Shown: piece by piece, positions 24,661 through 32,875 of the stretch | Layout: the number at the start of each line of letters is the position of its first letter | Numbering within the stretch: position 1 is the stretch's first letter | NCBI GenBank assembly: GCA_018400915.1 | Contig: JAGYLW010000005.1 | Location: forward strand, 1 to 41,990 | Direction of reading: 5' to 3' | DNA: 41,990 bases | Source: Fidelibacterota bacterium | GTDB taxonomy: Bacteria; Fidelibacterota; Fidelibacteria; Fidelibacterales; Fidelibacteraceae | The notes under the pieces: model-generated | Told to the model about the DNA's origin: nothing | The model's database searches: none | Seen by the model: the letters and a program-made list of their open reading frames with translations, nothing else | Made by a program: the position numbers and the translations under genes

Positions 24661-26052
24661 TTAATCCAGTACGATCTTTTCTTCATACACGGGGATATGG
24701 GTTTCCCATCCCCGTGCATTTCTGATCAGGTTCTGCAGATGGCTGCTGGCATCCGGTTCGCCGTGAACGATAAAGGTCTTCCGGGGCGCTTCTCCGAAAT
24801 ACTTCAGCCATTCCATGATCTCACGGTAGTCGGCATGCGCCGAAAAGTCGCTGATGGTCTCTACGGATGCCTGCGCCTTGATGTACCGCCCGTGAATTTT
24901 GATGTTGTCCCTGCCGTTCTGCAGCGCCCGCCCGCGGGTCCCTTCCGCCTGATAACCCACAAAGACCACCGTATTCCGTGAGTCCGGAAGGCGTTGTATC
25001 AGGTGGTGCAGGATACGCCCGCCGGTAAGCATGCCGCTTGCGGAGATAATGATACAGGGCCCGCGCTGTCCGTTAATGCGCTTGGAAGCTTCCACGCTTT
25101 CCGTGAATTCCGTATGTTTTGTCAGCAGGACTTCCTCGCCGCCCTTTAACAGCGCGTTCGCCTCTTTGTCGTAGATCTGCGTATGCTTCAAATACAATCT
25201 AGTCGCCCGGATCGCCATGGGACTGTCAACATACACCGGGATCTCGGGGATCCGGGAAGCGGATTCCAGTGCTCTCAGGGTATACAGCAGTTCCTGGGTC
25301 CTTCCTACGGCAAATGCCGGAATAAGGACCGCACCCTTTTTCTCTACCGCTCTCAAAATGATCTTTTTCAGCTCCTCCTGCGGATCGGATTCTCCGTGCA
25401 AACGGTCTCCGTAAGTGGATTCCAGCAAAAGATAATCCGCCGCTTTTATTTTCCGGGGATCTCTCAATACCGGCCGGCCGGGACGGCCCAGGTCTCCGGA
25501 AAAGACGATCCTTTTTGCCCGGTCCTTCTCCGTCCAGGACACGATGGCAAATGCGGAACCCAGTATGTGACCGGCATCGCGGAAGCGCGCCCTTATGCCG
25601 GGTGCAACTTCAAATTCCGTCTCATAGGGGATCCCTTTCAGAAGCGAGATCGCTTTTTTTGCGTCTGCGGTGTCATACAGCGGCAGGGCCGGCTTATGCT
25701 TGCTGAAACCTTTCTTATTGGCATACTTTGCGTCTTCTTCCTGCAGGTGAGCGGAATCCAGCAACATGATCTCCAGCAGGTCGCGGGTTGGCTCCGTACA
25801 GTAAACCGGCTTATGATAACCCTGCCTGACCAGGCGCGGCAGATAGCCGGTATGATCGATATGCGCATGGGTAAGCACCACGGCATCCAGTGTTGCGAGA
25901 TTCACCCTCAGGGGATTCCAGTTGCGAAGCCGCAATTCCTTGAGTCCCTGGAACAAACCGCAATCAAGCAGAAAACTGCTTCCTTCCTGTTCAAAAAGAT
26001 ACTTTGAACCGGTGACCGTACCGGTTGCCCCGAGAAATGTAAGCGTTGCCAT
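24661..26052 (-). CDS. Metallo-beta-lactamase/beta-CASP ribonuclease (CPSF73/YSH1-like)
   Basis: A 463-residue predicted RNase. Motif 2 HAHIDH (His62, His64, Asp66, His67), the later AGHILGSA, FSGDLGR and the beta-CASP segment (ESTYGDRLH, IPAFAVGRTQELLY, VYVDSPMAI, IISASGMLTGGRILHHL) and the C-terminal RMMBL-type DFSAHADYREI and FIVHGE are all present. This architecture matches bacterial TTHA0252-like enzymes, related to archaeal and eukaryotic mRNA 3'-end endonucleases, rather than RNase J, which has an extra C-terminal domain. It probably acts in RNA decay or processing. Last gene of the long minus-strand run; it converges on the FMN-binding gene with an 11-base spacer. Confidence 0.9.
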   Translation of the reverse strand: MATLTFLGATGTVTGSKYLFEQEGSSFLLDCGLFQGLKELRLRNWNPLRVNLATLDAVVLTHAHIDHTGYLPRLVRQGYHKPVYCTEPTRDLLEIMLLDSAHLQEEDAKYANKKGFSKHKPALPLYDTADAKKAISLLKGIPYETEFEVAPGIRARFRDAGHILGSAFAIVSWTEKDRAKRIVFSGDLGRPGRPVLRDPRKIKAADYLLLESTYGDRLHGESDPQEELKKIILRAVEKKGAVLIPAFAVGRTQELLYTLRALESASRIPEIPVYVDSPMAIRATRLYLKHTQIYDKEANALLKGGEEVLLTKHTEFTESVEASKRINGQRGPCIIISASGMLTGGRILHHLIQRLPDSRNTVVFVGYQAEGTRGRALQNGRDNIKIHGRYIKAQASVETISDFSAHADYREIMEWLKYFGEAPRKTFIVHGEPDASSHLQNLIRNARGWETHIPVYEEKIVLD

Positions 26053-26068
26053 GGCCGCTTCCTTTGTG

Positions 26069-27301
26069 TTATTCGGATTTGTGATAATATTCTGTGAGCG
26101 CCGTTCTCAGCATGTCCGTAAAAAAAGTTTTTCCGCGTTCGTTGAGTGCCGTTCCGTTTTGAAAAAAGCGGTTTACCGTCAGTCCGCCGGAAGCGGCCGC
26201 TTTTGCCTCCGCACGGACATCGACTGACACATTCCCGTTCAAAGCGGTATATTCGCGAAGCAGGCGGTCCGTCCCCGGCTGGGGGCGTACGCGGAACCCG
26301 TCGCGCCGGAGCGCTTCTTCATAGTGCTTTACCGCTGCTTCCTTTTCTCCGCGGCGTTCGTTGATCATGGCCAGACAGTAATAATAGATCGCCGTTTCCG
26401 GCTCCCAGGCCCCGAGCTCCCCGATCCAGCGGTCAAGGCTGAAACGGTCGGCATTGTCCACCAGCACGGCGCATTCTTTTGCGATCGCGGCATCTTTCAT
26501 TTCCGTGTCGTTAAAATTTGAACGGTAAGGATGCACCTTGATGTTCACCGGAAGATTGACAAAGAACAGGGGGAAATCGGCATTTCCGGTCATGCGCTTG
26601 AGATTGCGTTCATAAAAGTCCAGGGATTCCCGGTATTGTCCGGATCCGGCGGGTACGGTCCATTGATCGATATCTGCGGGGGGAAATACCCCGTCCCTGT
26701 CCCTCTTCAGATACACAAAACGGTCGAGCACCTGTAAAAAGCGGTGCGCTTTCAAGGTCACGTACGCGGACAAACCCCAGTAGTTGTGAATATCCTGCAT
26801 CCAGCTGCTTTTTTGGGGAAGCCCGTAAAACTCCGCGGCTCCGCTCAGCACGATGCAGGCATCGGCATCATATCCGGACAGCTTCCCGACCAGATGGGCA
26901 AGTGCAAAACTGTTGCTCAGCGGCGCCGCCAGCTGTACAACATCGTAATAGGTGCTGTCCGGACCGTAAAAGCCGGGCAGGATCTGTTCCCGGTTCGCAT
27001 CCGGGAAGAGGGAACAGAAACTCTGGTCACCGATGAGAAAGATCCTTTTTGTATGCTCCGCTTTGCTCACCGGGAAACGCTGATGAAGGATATCGAGATC
27101 CGGGAACTGTTCGGCGGAAATAAAACGTCGGTAATATTTCGGGTTTAATTCATAATCCTGTTTATCCGCTGAAACATTGAACAAGACATAGGATTCACCG
27201 ACACCCAGAAAACGCAGCGACAATTCAAGCAACAGGAGTATCAGTAACGGTGACAACCGGAAGAATATATTGTATGCAAAACGTCTGAATGATGTTTTCA
27301 T
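26069..27301 (-). CDS. Membrane-anchored SGNH-hydrolase-like protein, catalytic motifs altered
   Basis: A 410-residue protein. Residues 16-34 form a membrane helix (SPLLILLLLELSLRFLG) of the kind that heads a family of large bacterial SGNH/GDSL-like proteins. IFLIGDQSFC (residues 87-96) sits at the usual GGSS/GDS nucleophile block, and VLSGAAEFYG (151-160) at the family's GHNEFYG block, where the Asn is replaced. Residues about 305-332 contain a TPR-like helical pair (YYYCLAMINERRGEKEAAVKHYEEAL), as in relatives with C-terminal TPRs. The end reads TALNERGKTFFTDML, without the expected DxxH. It overlaps the small DUF5989-like gene by 4 bases. Probably an envelope protein; hydrolase activity is doubtful. 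Confidence 0.6.
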   Translation of the reverse strand: MKTSFRRFAYNIFFRLSPLLILLLLELSLRFLGVGESYVLFNVSADKQDYELNPKYYRRFISAEQFPDLDILHQRFPVSKAEHTKRIFLIGDQSFCSLFPDANREQILPGFYGPDSTYYDVVQLAAPLSNSFALAHLVGKLSGYDADACIVLSGAAEFYGLPQKSSWMQDIHNYWGLSAYVTLKAHRFLQVLDRFVYLKRDRDGVFPPADIDQWTVPAGSGQYRESLDFYERNLKRMTGNADFPLFFVNLPVNIKVHPYRSNFNDTEMKDAAIAKECAVLVDNADRFSLDRWIGELGAWEPETAIYYYCLAMINERRGEKEAAVKHYEEALRRDGFRVRPQPGTDRLLREYTALNGNVSVDVRAEAKAAASGGLTVNRFFQNGTALNERGKTFFTDMLRTALTEYYHKSE

Positions 27302-27453
27302 GGCAATACAGGCAGGGGCGTATGGCCCGAATTAGCTCCCAGGACAATGATGAGAAAAAAAAGAAAAAGGACAAATACGGACATCAGGATATAATGATGC
27401 CTGTCAAAGACAAAATCGATCATGGTTTTCAGCAGTGAGCGGAATTCATTCAT
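27298..27453 (-). CDS. Small single-pass membrane protein, DUF5989-like
   Basis: A 51-residue protein translated from ATG 27453 (MNEFRSLLKTMIDFVFDRHH...), with one hydrophobic helix (YILMSVFVLFLFFLIIVLGA) after a short amphipathic start and ending SGHTPLPVLP. The layout (short N-terminus, basic/aromatic step, single helix, Pro-rich tail) resembles DUF5989 proteins, which often sit next to SGNH-like and carbamoyltransferase-like envelope genes. Its stop overlaps the SGNH-like start (ATGA), and AGAGAGG lies upstream, so the two are probably translated together. The family call is from pattern only; the gene itself is well supported by the coupling. Confidence 0.7.
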   Translation of the reverse strand: MNEFRSLLKTMIDFVFDRHHYILMSVFVLFLFFLIIVLGANSGHTPLPVLP

Positions 27454-27536
27454 ATTTTCACGGCCTCTCTCTTACGGAATATACACAATTCTCACTCCCC
27501 TCTGCAATACATAAACGCCGTGCTTTTTTCTTTCCC

Positions 27537-28232
27537 TTACCGGGACGGCGGGCTCAGCCTGTCTGCCAGTACCGGCAGAAGGAACAGGTTCATGATATTC
27601 ACCATCATATGCACTGCAACCAGAAAATATATGCTTTTGCCGAGCACCGTAAAATAACAGAGTAAGAAACTGATCATAAAGATCCACAACGTGGACCAGA
27701 ATCCCTGCAGGCCGGCATGCAGAAAGCCGAATACGGCGGAGATGATCAGGGAGGCCCAAATCCATGAACCCCAAAGATTCACGACCGCCAGAAAAATAAA
27801 ACCGCGGAACAAGATCTCTTCGATCGCCGATCCGGAAAGGGCGATGCTCAATGCCCATTTCCTCTGCCTGCGGTTTTCCGGCAGCATGAAATCCGAGCGG
27901 TGGATCCATTCATTTAATTTTTCCCTGTCCCTGATATATCCCACAGCACCGTCCAGCAGCAGGAACATGCCCGCAAGGGCGGCACCGGCGAGCACCCCCG
28001 TCAGAAGGTCGGAAAACAAATGCGGGGTCCGGAACAGGCCGTGGAACTGCTGCAGCCAGCGTTCCAGTCCGGCGTATCCTCCTCCCGGATCCTGCGTCAG
28101 AAAGCGGATTACGGTATAAACGGCGAGCATGATCAGCAGCATGACAAGCTGCTGGATCATGCCCTGAGCATTCCATACCTGTTCCGGCCGGATCCGGAAC
28201 GTTTTCCTGTGCTTCGGGTCTTCGCCGTTCAT
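27537..28232 (-). CDS. CPBP-family intramembrane metalloprotease, short form
   Basis: A 231-residue membrane protein with about six hydrophobic segments. It carries EEILFR (Glu138, Glu139, Arg143) and FGFLH (His172), the first two CPBP motifs, and a third histidine in VAVHMMVN. This places it in the same broad Rce1-like protease family as the gene at 11446-12540, but the two are not close copies. It overlaps mpg by 4 bases, so it belongs to the end of the aromatic operon. The 83 bases between its stop and the DUF5989-like gene show nothing recognisable. Substrate unknown. Confidence 0.85.
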   Translation of the reverse strand: MNGEDPKHRKTFRIRPEQVWNAQGMIQQLVMLLIMLAVYTVIRFLTQDPGGGYAGLERWLQQFHGLFRTPHLFSDLLTGVLAGAALAGMFLLLDGAVGYIRDREKLNEWIHRSDFMLPENRRQRKWALSIALSGSAIEEILFRGFIFLAVVNLWGSWIWASLIISAVFGFLHAGLQGFWSTLWIFMISFLLCYFTVLGKSIYFLVAVHMMVNIMNLFLLPVLADRLSPPSR

Positions 28233-28849
28233 TTCCGCGTTCCCTTTTTCGCCTTGCTCACCCAGTCGTTATCCATGAGGTAATATCTCCACGGAAACGC
28301 CGTAGCGCGGCGGATGCCGATCCTGGGGGACTGAAGGACATGAGGCTTAACATCTGCTTCCCCGTATTCAATATGAAAATCCCCGGAACACAGATCCGTG
28401 CCGTTCTGATCCCCCGTAATATTCATTGCGCGGCAGAGTTTGGCGGGACCGTTCGAAAGGTTCGCATATTCACGTACGGAAACGGTATCCCTGCCGTAAC
28501 GGTTGCAGATCATGCGTTCGGTGCCCGCGAGCGGTTCTGCCGCACGCAGTAAAACCGCTTCACCGCTTCCCTCGCATCCGGTGACGATATTACAGCAATG
28601 GTGCATGCCGTAGATAAAATAGACATACAGGTGTCCCGCCGGTCCGAACATGACGGAATTCCCCGGGGTTTTCCCCCGGTATGAATGCGAGGCCGGATCT
28701 CCGGATCCGGCGTACGCCTCCGTTTCGACAATGCGGACCCTGATCTGCCCTCCGTCCCGGAAGGTCCTTACAAAGATCCTTCCCGGAAGGTCGGCGGCAA
28801 CTTCCTGTACGGTCCTCTGAAAAAATGATCTGCGGACTTTCGTGCTCAT
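28229..28849 (-). CDS. mpg: DNA-3-methyladenine glycosylase, AAG/MPG type
   Basis: A 206-residue base-excision repair glycosylase removing alkylated purines. The catalytic segment RIVETEAYAGSGDPASHSY contains the water-activating Glu of the family (VETEAY), and YVYFIYGMHHCCNIV is the DNA-intercalating/base-pocket stretch seen in human AAG. GEAVLLRAAEP and LSNGPAKLCRAMNI are also typical. Length is normal for bacterial members. It overlaps both neighbours (aroQ and the CPBP gene) by 4 bases, so it is embedded in the aromatic operon without an obvious metabolic link. Confidence 0.94.
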   Translation of the reverse strand: MSTKVRRSFFQRTVQEVAADLPGRIFVRTFRDGGQIRVRIVETEAYAGSGDPASHSYRGKTPGNSVMFGPAGHLYVYFIYGMHHCCNIVTGCEGSGEAVLLRAAEPLAGTERMICNRYGRDTVSVREYANLSNGPAKLCRAMNITGDQNGTDLCSGDFHIEYGEADVKPHVLQSPRIGIRRATAFPWRYYLMDNDWVSKAKKGTRK

Positions 28850-29304
28850 GCCTTCTTCTTCAGATGATCATGCAAAAATGCAAGCGCTTCGGTGTAACTT
28901 TTTTCCTTCTTCCCGTATATCTGGCGAATGCAGACATCTTTGGTGACCGAGATCCTCCGGAACGGCTCCCGCTCATCAATATTGGAAAGGTGCACTTCCA
29001 CGACCGGCCCGGGGATCAGTTCGATGGCATCACGGATGGCGTAGCTGTAATGGGTGTATGCGGCGGGGTTGATGATCACCGCGTCACAGCGGTTCCGGTG
29101 CCGGTGCAGGGTGCGGATGATCTTTTCTTCGGAATTGAACTGAAAGATACGGAGCTCCATTCCCCGTTCCGCCGCACATTTCCGGAGACGTTTATTCAGC
29201 TTGTCCAGCGTGAGTGTGCCGTATTCCTTTTTATCACGGTGACCGAGCAGATTCAGGTTCGGACCGTGGATGACGAGGATCTTCATAATGTTTTCCGTAT
29301 TCAT
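28846..29304 (-). CDS. aroQ: 3-dehydroquinate dehydratase, type II
   Basis: A 152-residue enzyme for shikimate step 3. I use ATG 29304, whose ATGA overlaps the aroB stop and which has GGGAG upstream; ATG 29286 (MKILVIHGPNLNLLG) is a possible shorter start. The family signature GPNLNLLG, the catalytic Tyr in KEYGTLT, NPAAYTHYSYAIRDA and VEVHLSNI are all present. Type II enzymes form dodecamers and use an enolate mechanism, unrelated to type I AroD. Confidence 0.95.
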   Translation of the reverse strand: MNTENIMKILVIHGPNLNLLGHRDKKEYGTLTLDKLNKRLRKCAAERGMELRIFQFNSEEKIIRTLHRHRNRCDAVIINPAAYTHYSYAIRDAIELIPGPVVEVHLSNIDEREPFRRISVTKDVCIRQIYGKKEKSYTEALAFLHDHLKKKA

Positions 29305-30419
29305 TGCCCTTTCTCCCTGCAAAATGCTTTTTGGGTCCTGCTGATGCTTTCCCTGATCAGATCCCCGGGCAGGTCTTCCGCAACAGAGGCCTTCCCGATC
29401 TCGTCTAAAAGCACGAATTTCAGGCGTTTCCCGCGTCTCTTTTTATCCCGTGACAATGCCGGATATACCGCAGCGGTGTCGATCTCCCCCGGCGAAACGC
29501 CGAGGGGGACGGATGTCAGGCCGTCCATATAGTGCCGGGCGGTCCTTCGGTCTAAGCTCCCGCTTTCCATGCTCAGGAACAGGGCCGCGTACATACCGGC
29601 AAGCACGGCTTCCCCGTGGCGGAATGTGCCGTATCCGCTGCTCTGTTCCAGGGCATGCCCCACCGTGTGTCCGAAATTCAGCAGCATTCGGATATTCTCT
29701 TCCTTTTCGTCCTCCGCCACGATCGCGGCCTTGATCTCCAGGGAACGGCGGATAACCCCGCCGAGGTAATCCATATCCCGGAGCTCAAGGATCTTTTGCC
29801 GGTCCGCTATACAGCGGTCCAGGAACTCCCTGTCGCGGATGAAACCGTATTTAAGGATCTCCGCATAACCGGATACCCGTTCGCGCATTTCCAGGGTATG
29901 CAGGACCGCAGGATCGATCAGCACCGCCTCCGGCTGATAAAACGCTCCGATAAGGTTCTTTCCCTCCGGATGATTCACACCGGTTTTCCCGCCCACCGCG
30001 GAATCCGTCTGTGAAAGCAGGGTTGTCGGCATCTGCACGTAGGGAATGCCGCGGTAAAGCGTTGCAGCCGTAAAGCCGCCGGTATCGCCCACGAGCCCTC
30101 CGCCGAGCGTAAGGATCAGACAGCTGCGGTCAAATCCTTTCGCAATGAGCGCATCGTACAGCGACGACACCGTTTCCATGTTCTTGTTCTCCTCTCCCGT
30201 CGGCATCCTGAAAAAGCTGACGGTGAAACCCGCCTTTTCCAGTGAATCCTGTACCGGCCCGCGGTAATATTTTTCCACGGTCTTCGAGGCCATGAGCCCG
30301 ATGTGTGTCTGCGGGGAAAAAAGCTTCCGGAGCATTTCCCCGCTTTTCTGCAGCAGGCCTCCGGCAATATGGATGCGGTAGGCATGTTCCCGGGTCTTCA
30401 CCTTGATGCTGTTTGTCAT
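29301..30419 (-). CDS. aroB: 3-dehydroquinate synthase
   Basis: A 372-residue NAD- and divalent-metal-dependent enzyme for shikimate step 2. The NAD site GGGLVGDTGGFTAATLYRGI, the segment LLSQTDSAVGGKTGVNHPEG, the catalytic Lys region KYGFIRD and the metal-ligand segment NFGHTVGHALE are clear. The sequence RHGEAVLAGM provides a further ligand histidine. Overlaps aroK and aroQ by 4 bases each. Confidence 0.96.
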   Translation of the reverse strand: MTNSIKVKTREHAYRIHIAGGLLQKSGEMLRKLFSPQTHIGLMASKTVEKYYRGPVQDSLEKAGFTVSFFRMPTGEENKNMETVSSLYDALIAKGFDRSCLILTLGGGLVGDTGGFTAATLYRGIPYVQMPTTLLSQTDSAVGGKTGVNHPEGKNLIGAFYQPEAVLIDPAVLHTLEMRERVSGYAEILKYGFIRDREFLDRCIADRQKILELRDMDYLGGVIRRSLEIKAAIVAEDEKEENIRMLLNFGHTVGHALEQSSGYGTFRHGEAVLAGMYAALFLSMESGSLDRRTARHYMDGLTSVPLGVSPGEIDTAAVYPALSRDKKRRGKRLKFVLLDEIGKASVAEDLPGDLIRESISRTQKAFCREKGQ

Positions 30420-30925
30420 TGCAATGCCTCTGCGATCTTTTTCGCTGTCACTTCCGGTTTCTGATTCTCGGTATCAAAAGACATCTCCGCCTCCCGGTAG
30501 ACCGGGATACGCCGGGAAAGGATCTTCTCGATTGCTTCCTTTTTCACGGGAAGAGGCAGCAGGGGGCGTTCTTCATGCCGGAGGCGTTCCCTGATACTGC
30601 CGCTTCCGGCGCGAAGCCATATGACCCTGCCGTTCGCTTTCATCCAGCGCATATTCTCTTCCCTCAGGGGGAAACCACCTCCGGCAGCGATAACCGCCGG
30701 CCGCCGGAGATCAAGCTTTCGGGCGGTCTCCGTTTCCCGTCTGCGGAATTCCGCTTCCCCCTCCTCCTGAAAGATCTCCGGAATGCTTTTCCCGCTTTCC
30801 GCTTCGATCAGTGTGTCCAGATCGATAAAATCGCGATGCAGGATCCCGGCAAGGCGTCTTCCCACGGAGCTTTTTCCGGCTCCCATCATTCCGATGAGAA
30901 AGATATGGACGGCGCGGTCATTCAT
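30416..30925 (-). CDS. aroK: Shikimate kinase
   Basis: A 169-residue kinase for shikimate step 5, phosphorylating the 3-hydroxyl. The Walker A motif is GMMGAGKSS, the shikimate-binding DLD is in FIDLDTLIE, FRRRE provides the conserved Arg, and AAGGGF is the third binding motif. RLRHEERPLL is the LID arginine region. I use ATG 30925 (MNDRAVHIF); a GTG one codon upstream is possible. Its start overlaps the aroC stop by 8 bases. Confidence 0.95.
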   Translation of the reverse strand: MNDRAVHIFLIGMMGAGKSSVGRRLAGILHRDFIDLDTLIEAESGKSIPEIFQEEGEAEFRRRETETARKLDLRRPAVIAAGGGFPLREENMRWMKANGRVIWLRAGSGSIRERLRHEERPLLPLPVKKEAIEKILSRRIPVYREAEMSFDTENQKPEVTAKKIAEALQ

Positions 30926-32054
30926 CACCGGCGGCCCTTGCTTTCAGATCCTTCCACGTATCTCCGCCGAAACGGGACAGCAGCGCATTCAGAAGCGGAA
31001 CGGCGGTGATATTTTCCGCAACGACGGATGCGGCCGGCAGGGCGCAGGTGTCGCTGCGTTCCTTATGCGCCTTCATTTCCTCCATGCTTTCGATATGGAA
31101 GCTTTTCAGCGGCTTTGTCAGCGTGGGAATGGGTTTCATCACGGCACTGAAGCTCAGTACTTCTCCGTTGCTCACCCCTCCCTCCAGTCCGCCGGCGGAA
31201 TTGGAAGTTCGCAGGACTTTCCCCTCCGCGATCTCAAATTCATCATGATACCGGCTTCCGGGGAGATCCGCGGAGGAAAAACCGGCACCGAAGCCGATGC
31301 CCTTGATTCCCTGTATGCCCATGATCTCCGCGGCGATCATGGAAGAAAGCTTATCGTCCCAGTGCACATAACTCCCCAGACCCGCGGGTAAACCGTAGAC
31401 GCAGACCTCAAAAACACCGCCGAGCGAATCGCCCGCCGCCCCGGCGGCGTCAATGGCTTGCCGCATTCTCTCCGCTGCCGTTTCGTCAATACAGCGCACG
31501 TCGGAATCGTCCGCCTTTTTCAGCAATGCTTCACAGGCCCGCATTTCAGAACATACCGTTCCCAGACGGATAACATGGGAATAAAGCCGGATGTTCAGGG
31601 CTTCAAGATATTGCCTGCATACGGCTCCCGCCAGGATACGGGCCGCCGTTTCACGTGCCGAAGCGCGCTCCAGTACATTCCGGATATCGTCAAACGCATA
31701 TTTTTTCACGCCGGCGTAATCCGCATGACCCGGCCGCGGCACCCGGACTTTTTCGCTCATATCGGCGGCAACGGGATCCATTTTATCCTGCCAGCTGAGA
31801 TAATCCTTATTTTGCAGCATCAGCGTGAGCGGTGAGGCAAGTGTCATTCCTCCCCGCAATCCGCTGAGCACGGCCACCTTGTCTTTTTCGATCTTCATGC
31901 GTCCCCCGCGGCCGTATCCCTGCTGACGCCGCCAGAGCTGATAATTGATCTTCTCCATATCGAGGCTGAATCCGGCAGGCAGGCCGCGGATCATCGCGAT
32001 CATGGCCGGACCGTGGCTCTCGCCTCCCGTCATGTACTGAATGCTTGCTTTCAT
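30918..32054 (-). CDS. aroC: Chorismate synthase
   Basis: A 378-residue enzyme for shikimate step 7, which needs reduced FMN as a catalytic cofactor. Signature segments are GGESHGPAMIAMIRGLPAG, RRQQGYGRGGRMKIEKD, RPGHADYAGVKKY, DIRNVLERASARETAARI and GIKGIGFGAGF. Length is normal. No flavin reductase domain is attached, so this is a monofunctional enzyme depending on an outside FMN reductant. Overlaps aroE by 4 bases. Confidence 0.96.
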   Translation of the reverse strand: MKASIQYMTGGESHGPAMIAMIRGLPAGFSLDMEKINYQLWRRQQGYGRGGRMKIEKDKVAVLSGLRGGMTLASPLTLMLQNKDYLSWQDKMDPVAADMSEKVRVPRPGHADYAGVKKYAFDDIRNVLERASARETAARILAGAVCRQYLEALNIRLYSHVIRLGTVCSEMRACEALLKKADDSDVRCIDETAAERMRQAIDAAGAAGDSLGGVFEVCVYGLPAGLGSYVHWDDKLSSMIAAEIMGIQGIKGIGFGAGFSSADLPGSRYHDEFEIAEGKVLRTSNSAGGLEGGVSNGEVLSFSAVMKPIPTLTKPLKSFHIESMEEMKAHKERSDTCALPAASVVAENITAVPLLNALLSRFGGDTWKDLKARAAGDE

Positions 32055-32875
32055 TGCTTCTCCGCCGATGATGGAATGTCCGTGTTTTTCCGGGACCTCA
32101 TCCCGTCCGTCTCCGTTTTCCTGGGAAATGTGTTTATCCGCCAGATCTTCTGCGCTTCAACGGCCTGGAATACAAGCATTTCCAGCCCGTTGAACGTTTT
32201 TATCCCTTTTTGCCCCGCCGCATTCTCAAGAAAGGTCGGAACGGGCGCATAATTCAGATCGAACAGGATGTCGTCTCTGCGTCCGGGAATAAGCTCGCCG
32301 GGAACCCCGGGTGCCCTTTCGCTCCCCGCGGGCGTGCAGTTGATCCAGATCCGCGGCATGTCCGGAAGGACCGTCAGCAACTGCATGTGCAGCTGCCTTT
32401 TCATGGAAAAAATGAAGTTCAGACGTTTTTCCCTGCTGTTTCCCCCGTAAACGGTCGCGGCGTAAAAACCCATTTTCCGCAGGGCAAACAGCACCGCCCT
32501 GGCAGCACCGCCGTATCCCGCCACCACGGGATGGTAAGAAAGAAAATCCGGGATGTTCTTTTTGAAAGCACGCATGAATCCCAGGTAGTCCGTATTGAAC
32601 CCGGTCCATTTCCCCTCCCGGTTCAGCACCGTGTTCACGGCGCCGATCTTCCGGACAGGCGGATCGAATGCGTCACAATGCCGCATAATGCGCACTTTAT
32701 AGGGGGTCGTCACATTGAATCCGCTGAATTCCGGCAGACGTTCTTCCACTGCCTGATCAAATTCCTCCGGGGGAACATCAAGGATACGGTAGTCAAACTC
32801 CGCTCCGGCGATCTCACGGTGTATGCCGGGACTCAGGGAATACCCGATCTGATGTCCGAATAACGCAAATTTCAT
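32051..32875 (-). CDS. aroE: Shikimate dehydrogenase
   Basis: A 274-residue NADP(H)-type dehydrogenase for shikimate step 4. Start ATG 32875 (MKFALFGHQIGYSLSP) overlaps the aroA stop by 4 bases. The shikimate-binding SLSP (residues 13-16), catalytic Lys60 in NVTTPYK, and Asp96 in NTDYLGF are intact. The nucleotide loop reads GYGGAA (120-125), with Tyr in place of the usual Ala of GAGGAA. The C-terminus extends about 20 residues (TETDGMRSRKNTDIPSSAEKQ region) beyond the last helix and looks disordered. Confidence 0.94.
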   Translation of the reverse strand: MKFALFGHQIGYSLSPGIHREIAGAEFDYRILDVPPEEFDQAVEERLPEFSGFNVTTPYKVRIMRHCDAFDPPVRKIGAVNTVLNREGKWTGFNTDYLGFMRAFKKNIPDFLSYHPVVAGYGGAARAVLFALRKMGFYAATVYGGNSREKRLNFIFSMKRQLHMQLLTVLPDMPRIWINCTPAGSERAPGVPGELIPGRRDDILFDLNYAPVPTFLENAAGQKGIKTFNGLEMLVFQAVEAQKIWRINTFPRKTETDGMRSRKNTDIPSSAEKQ

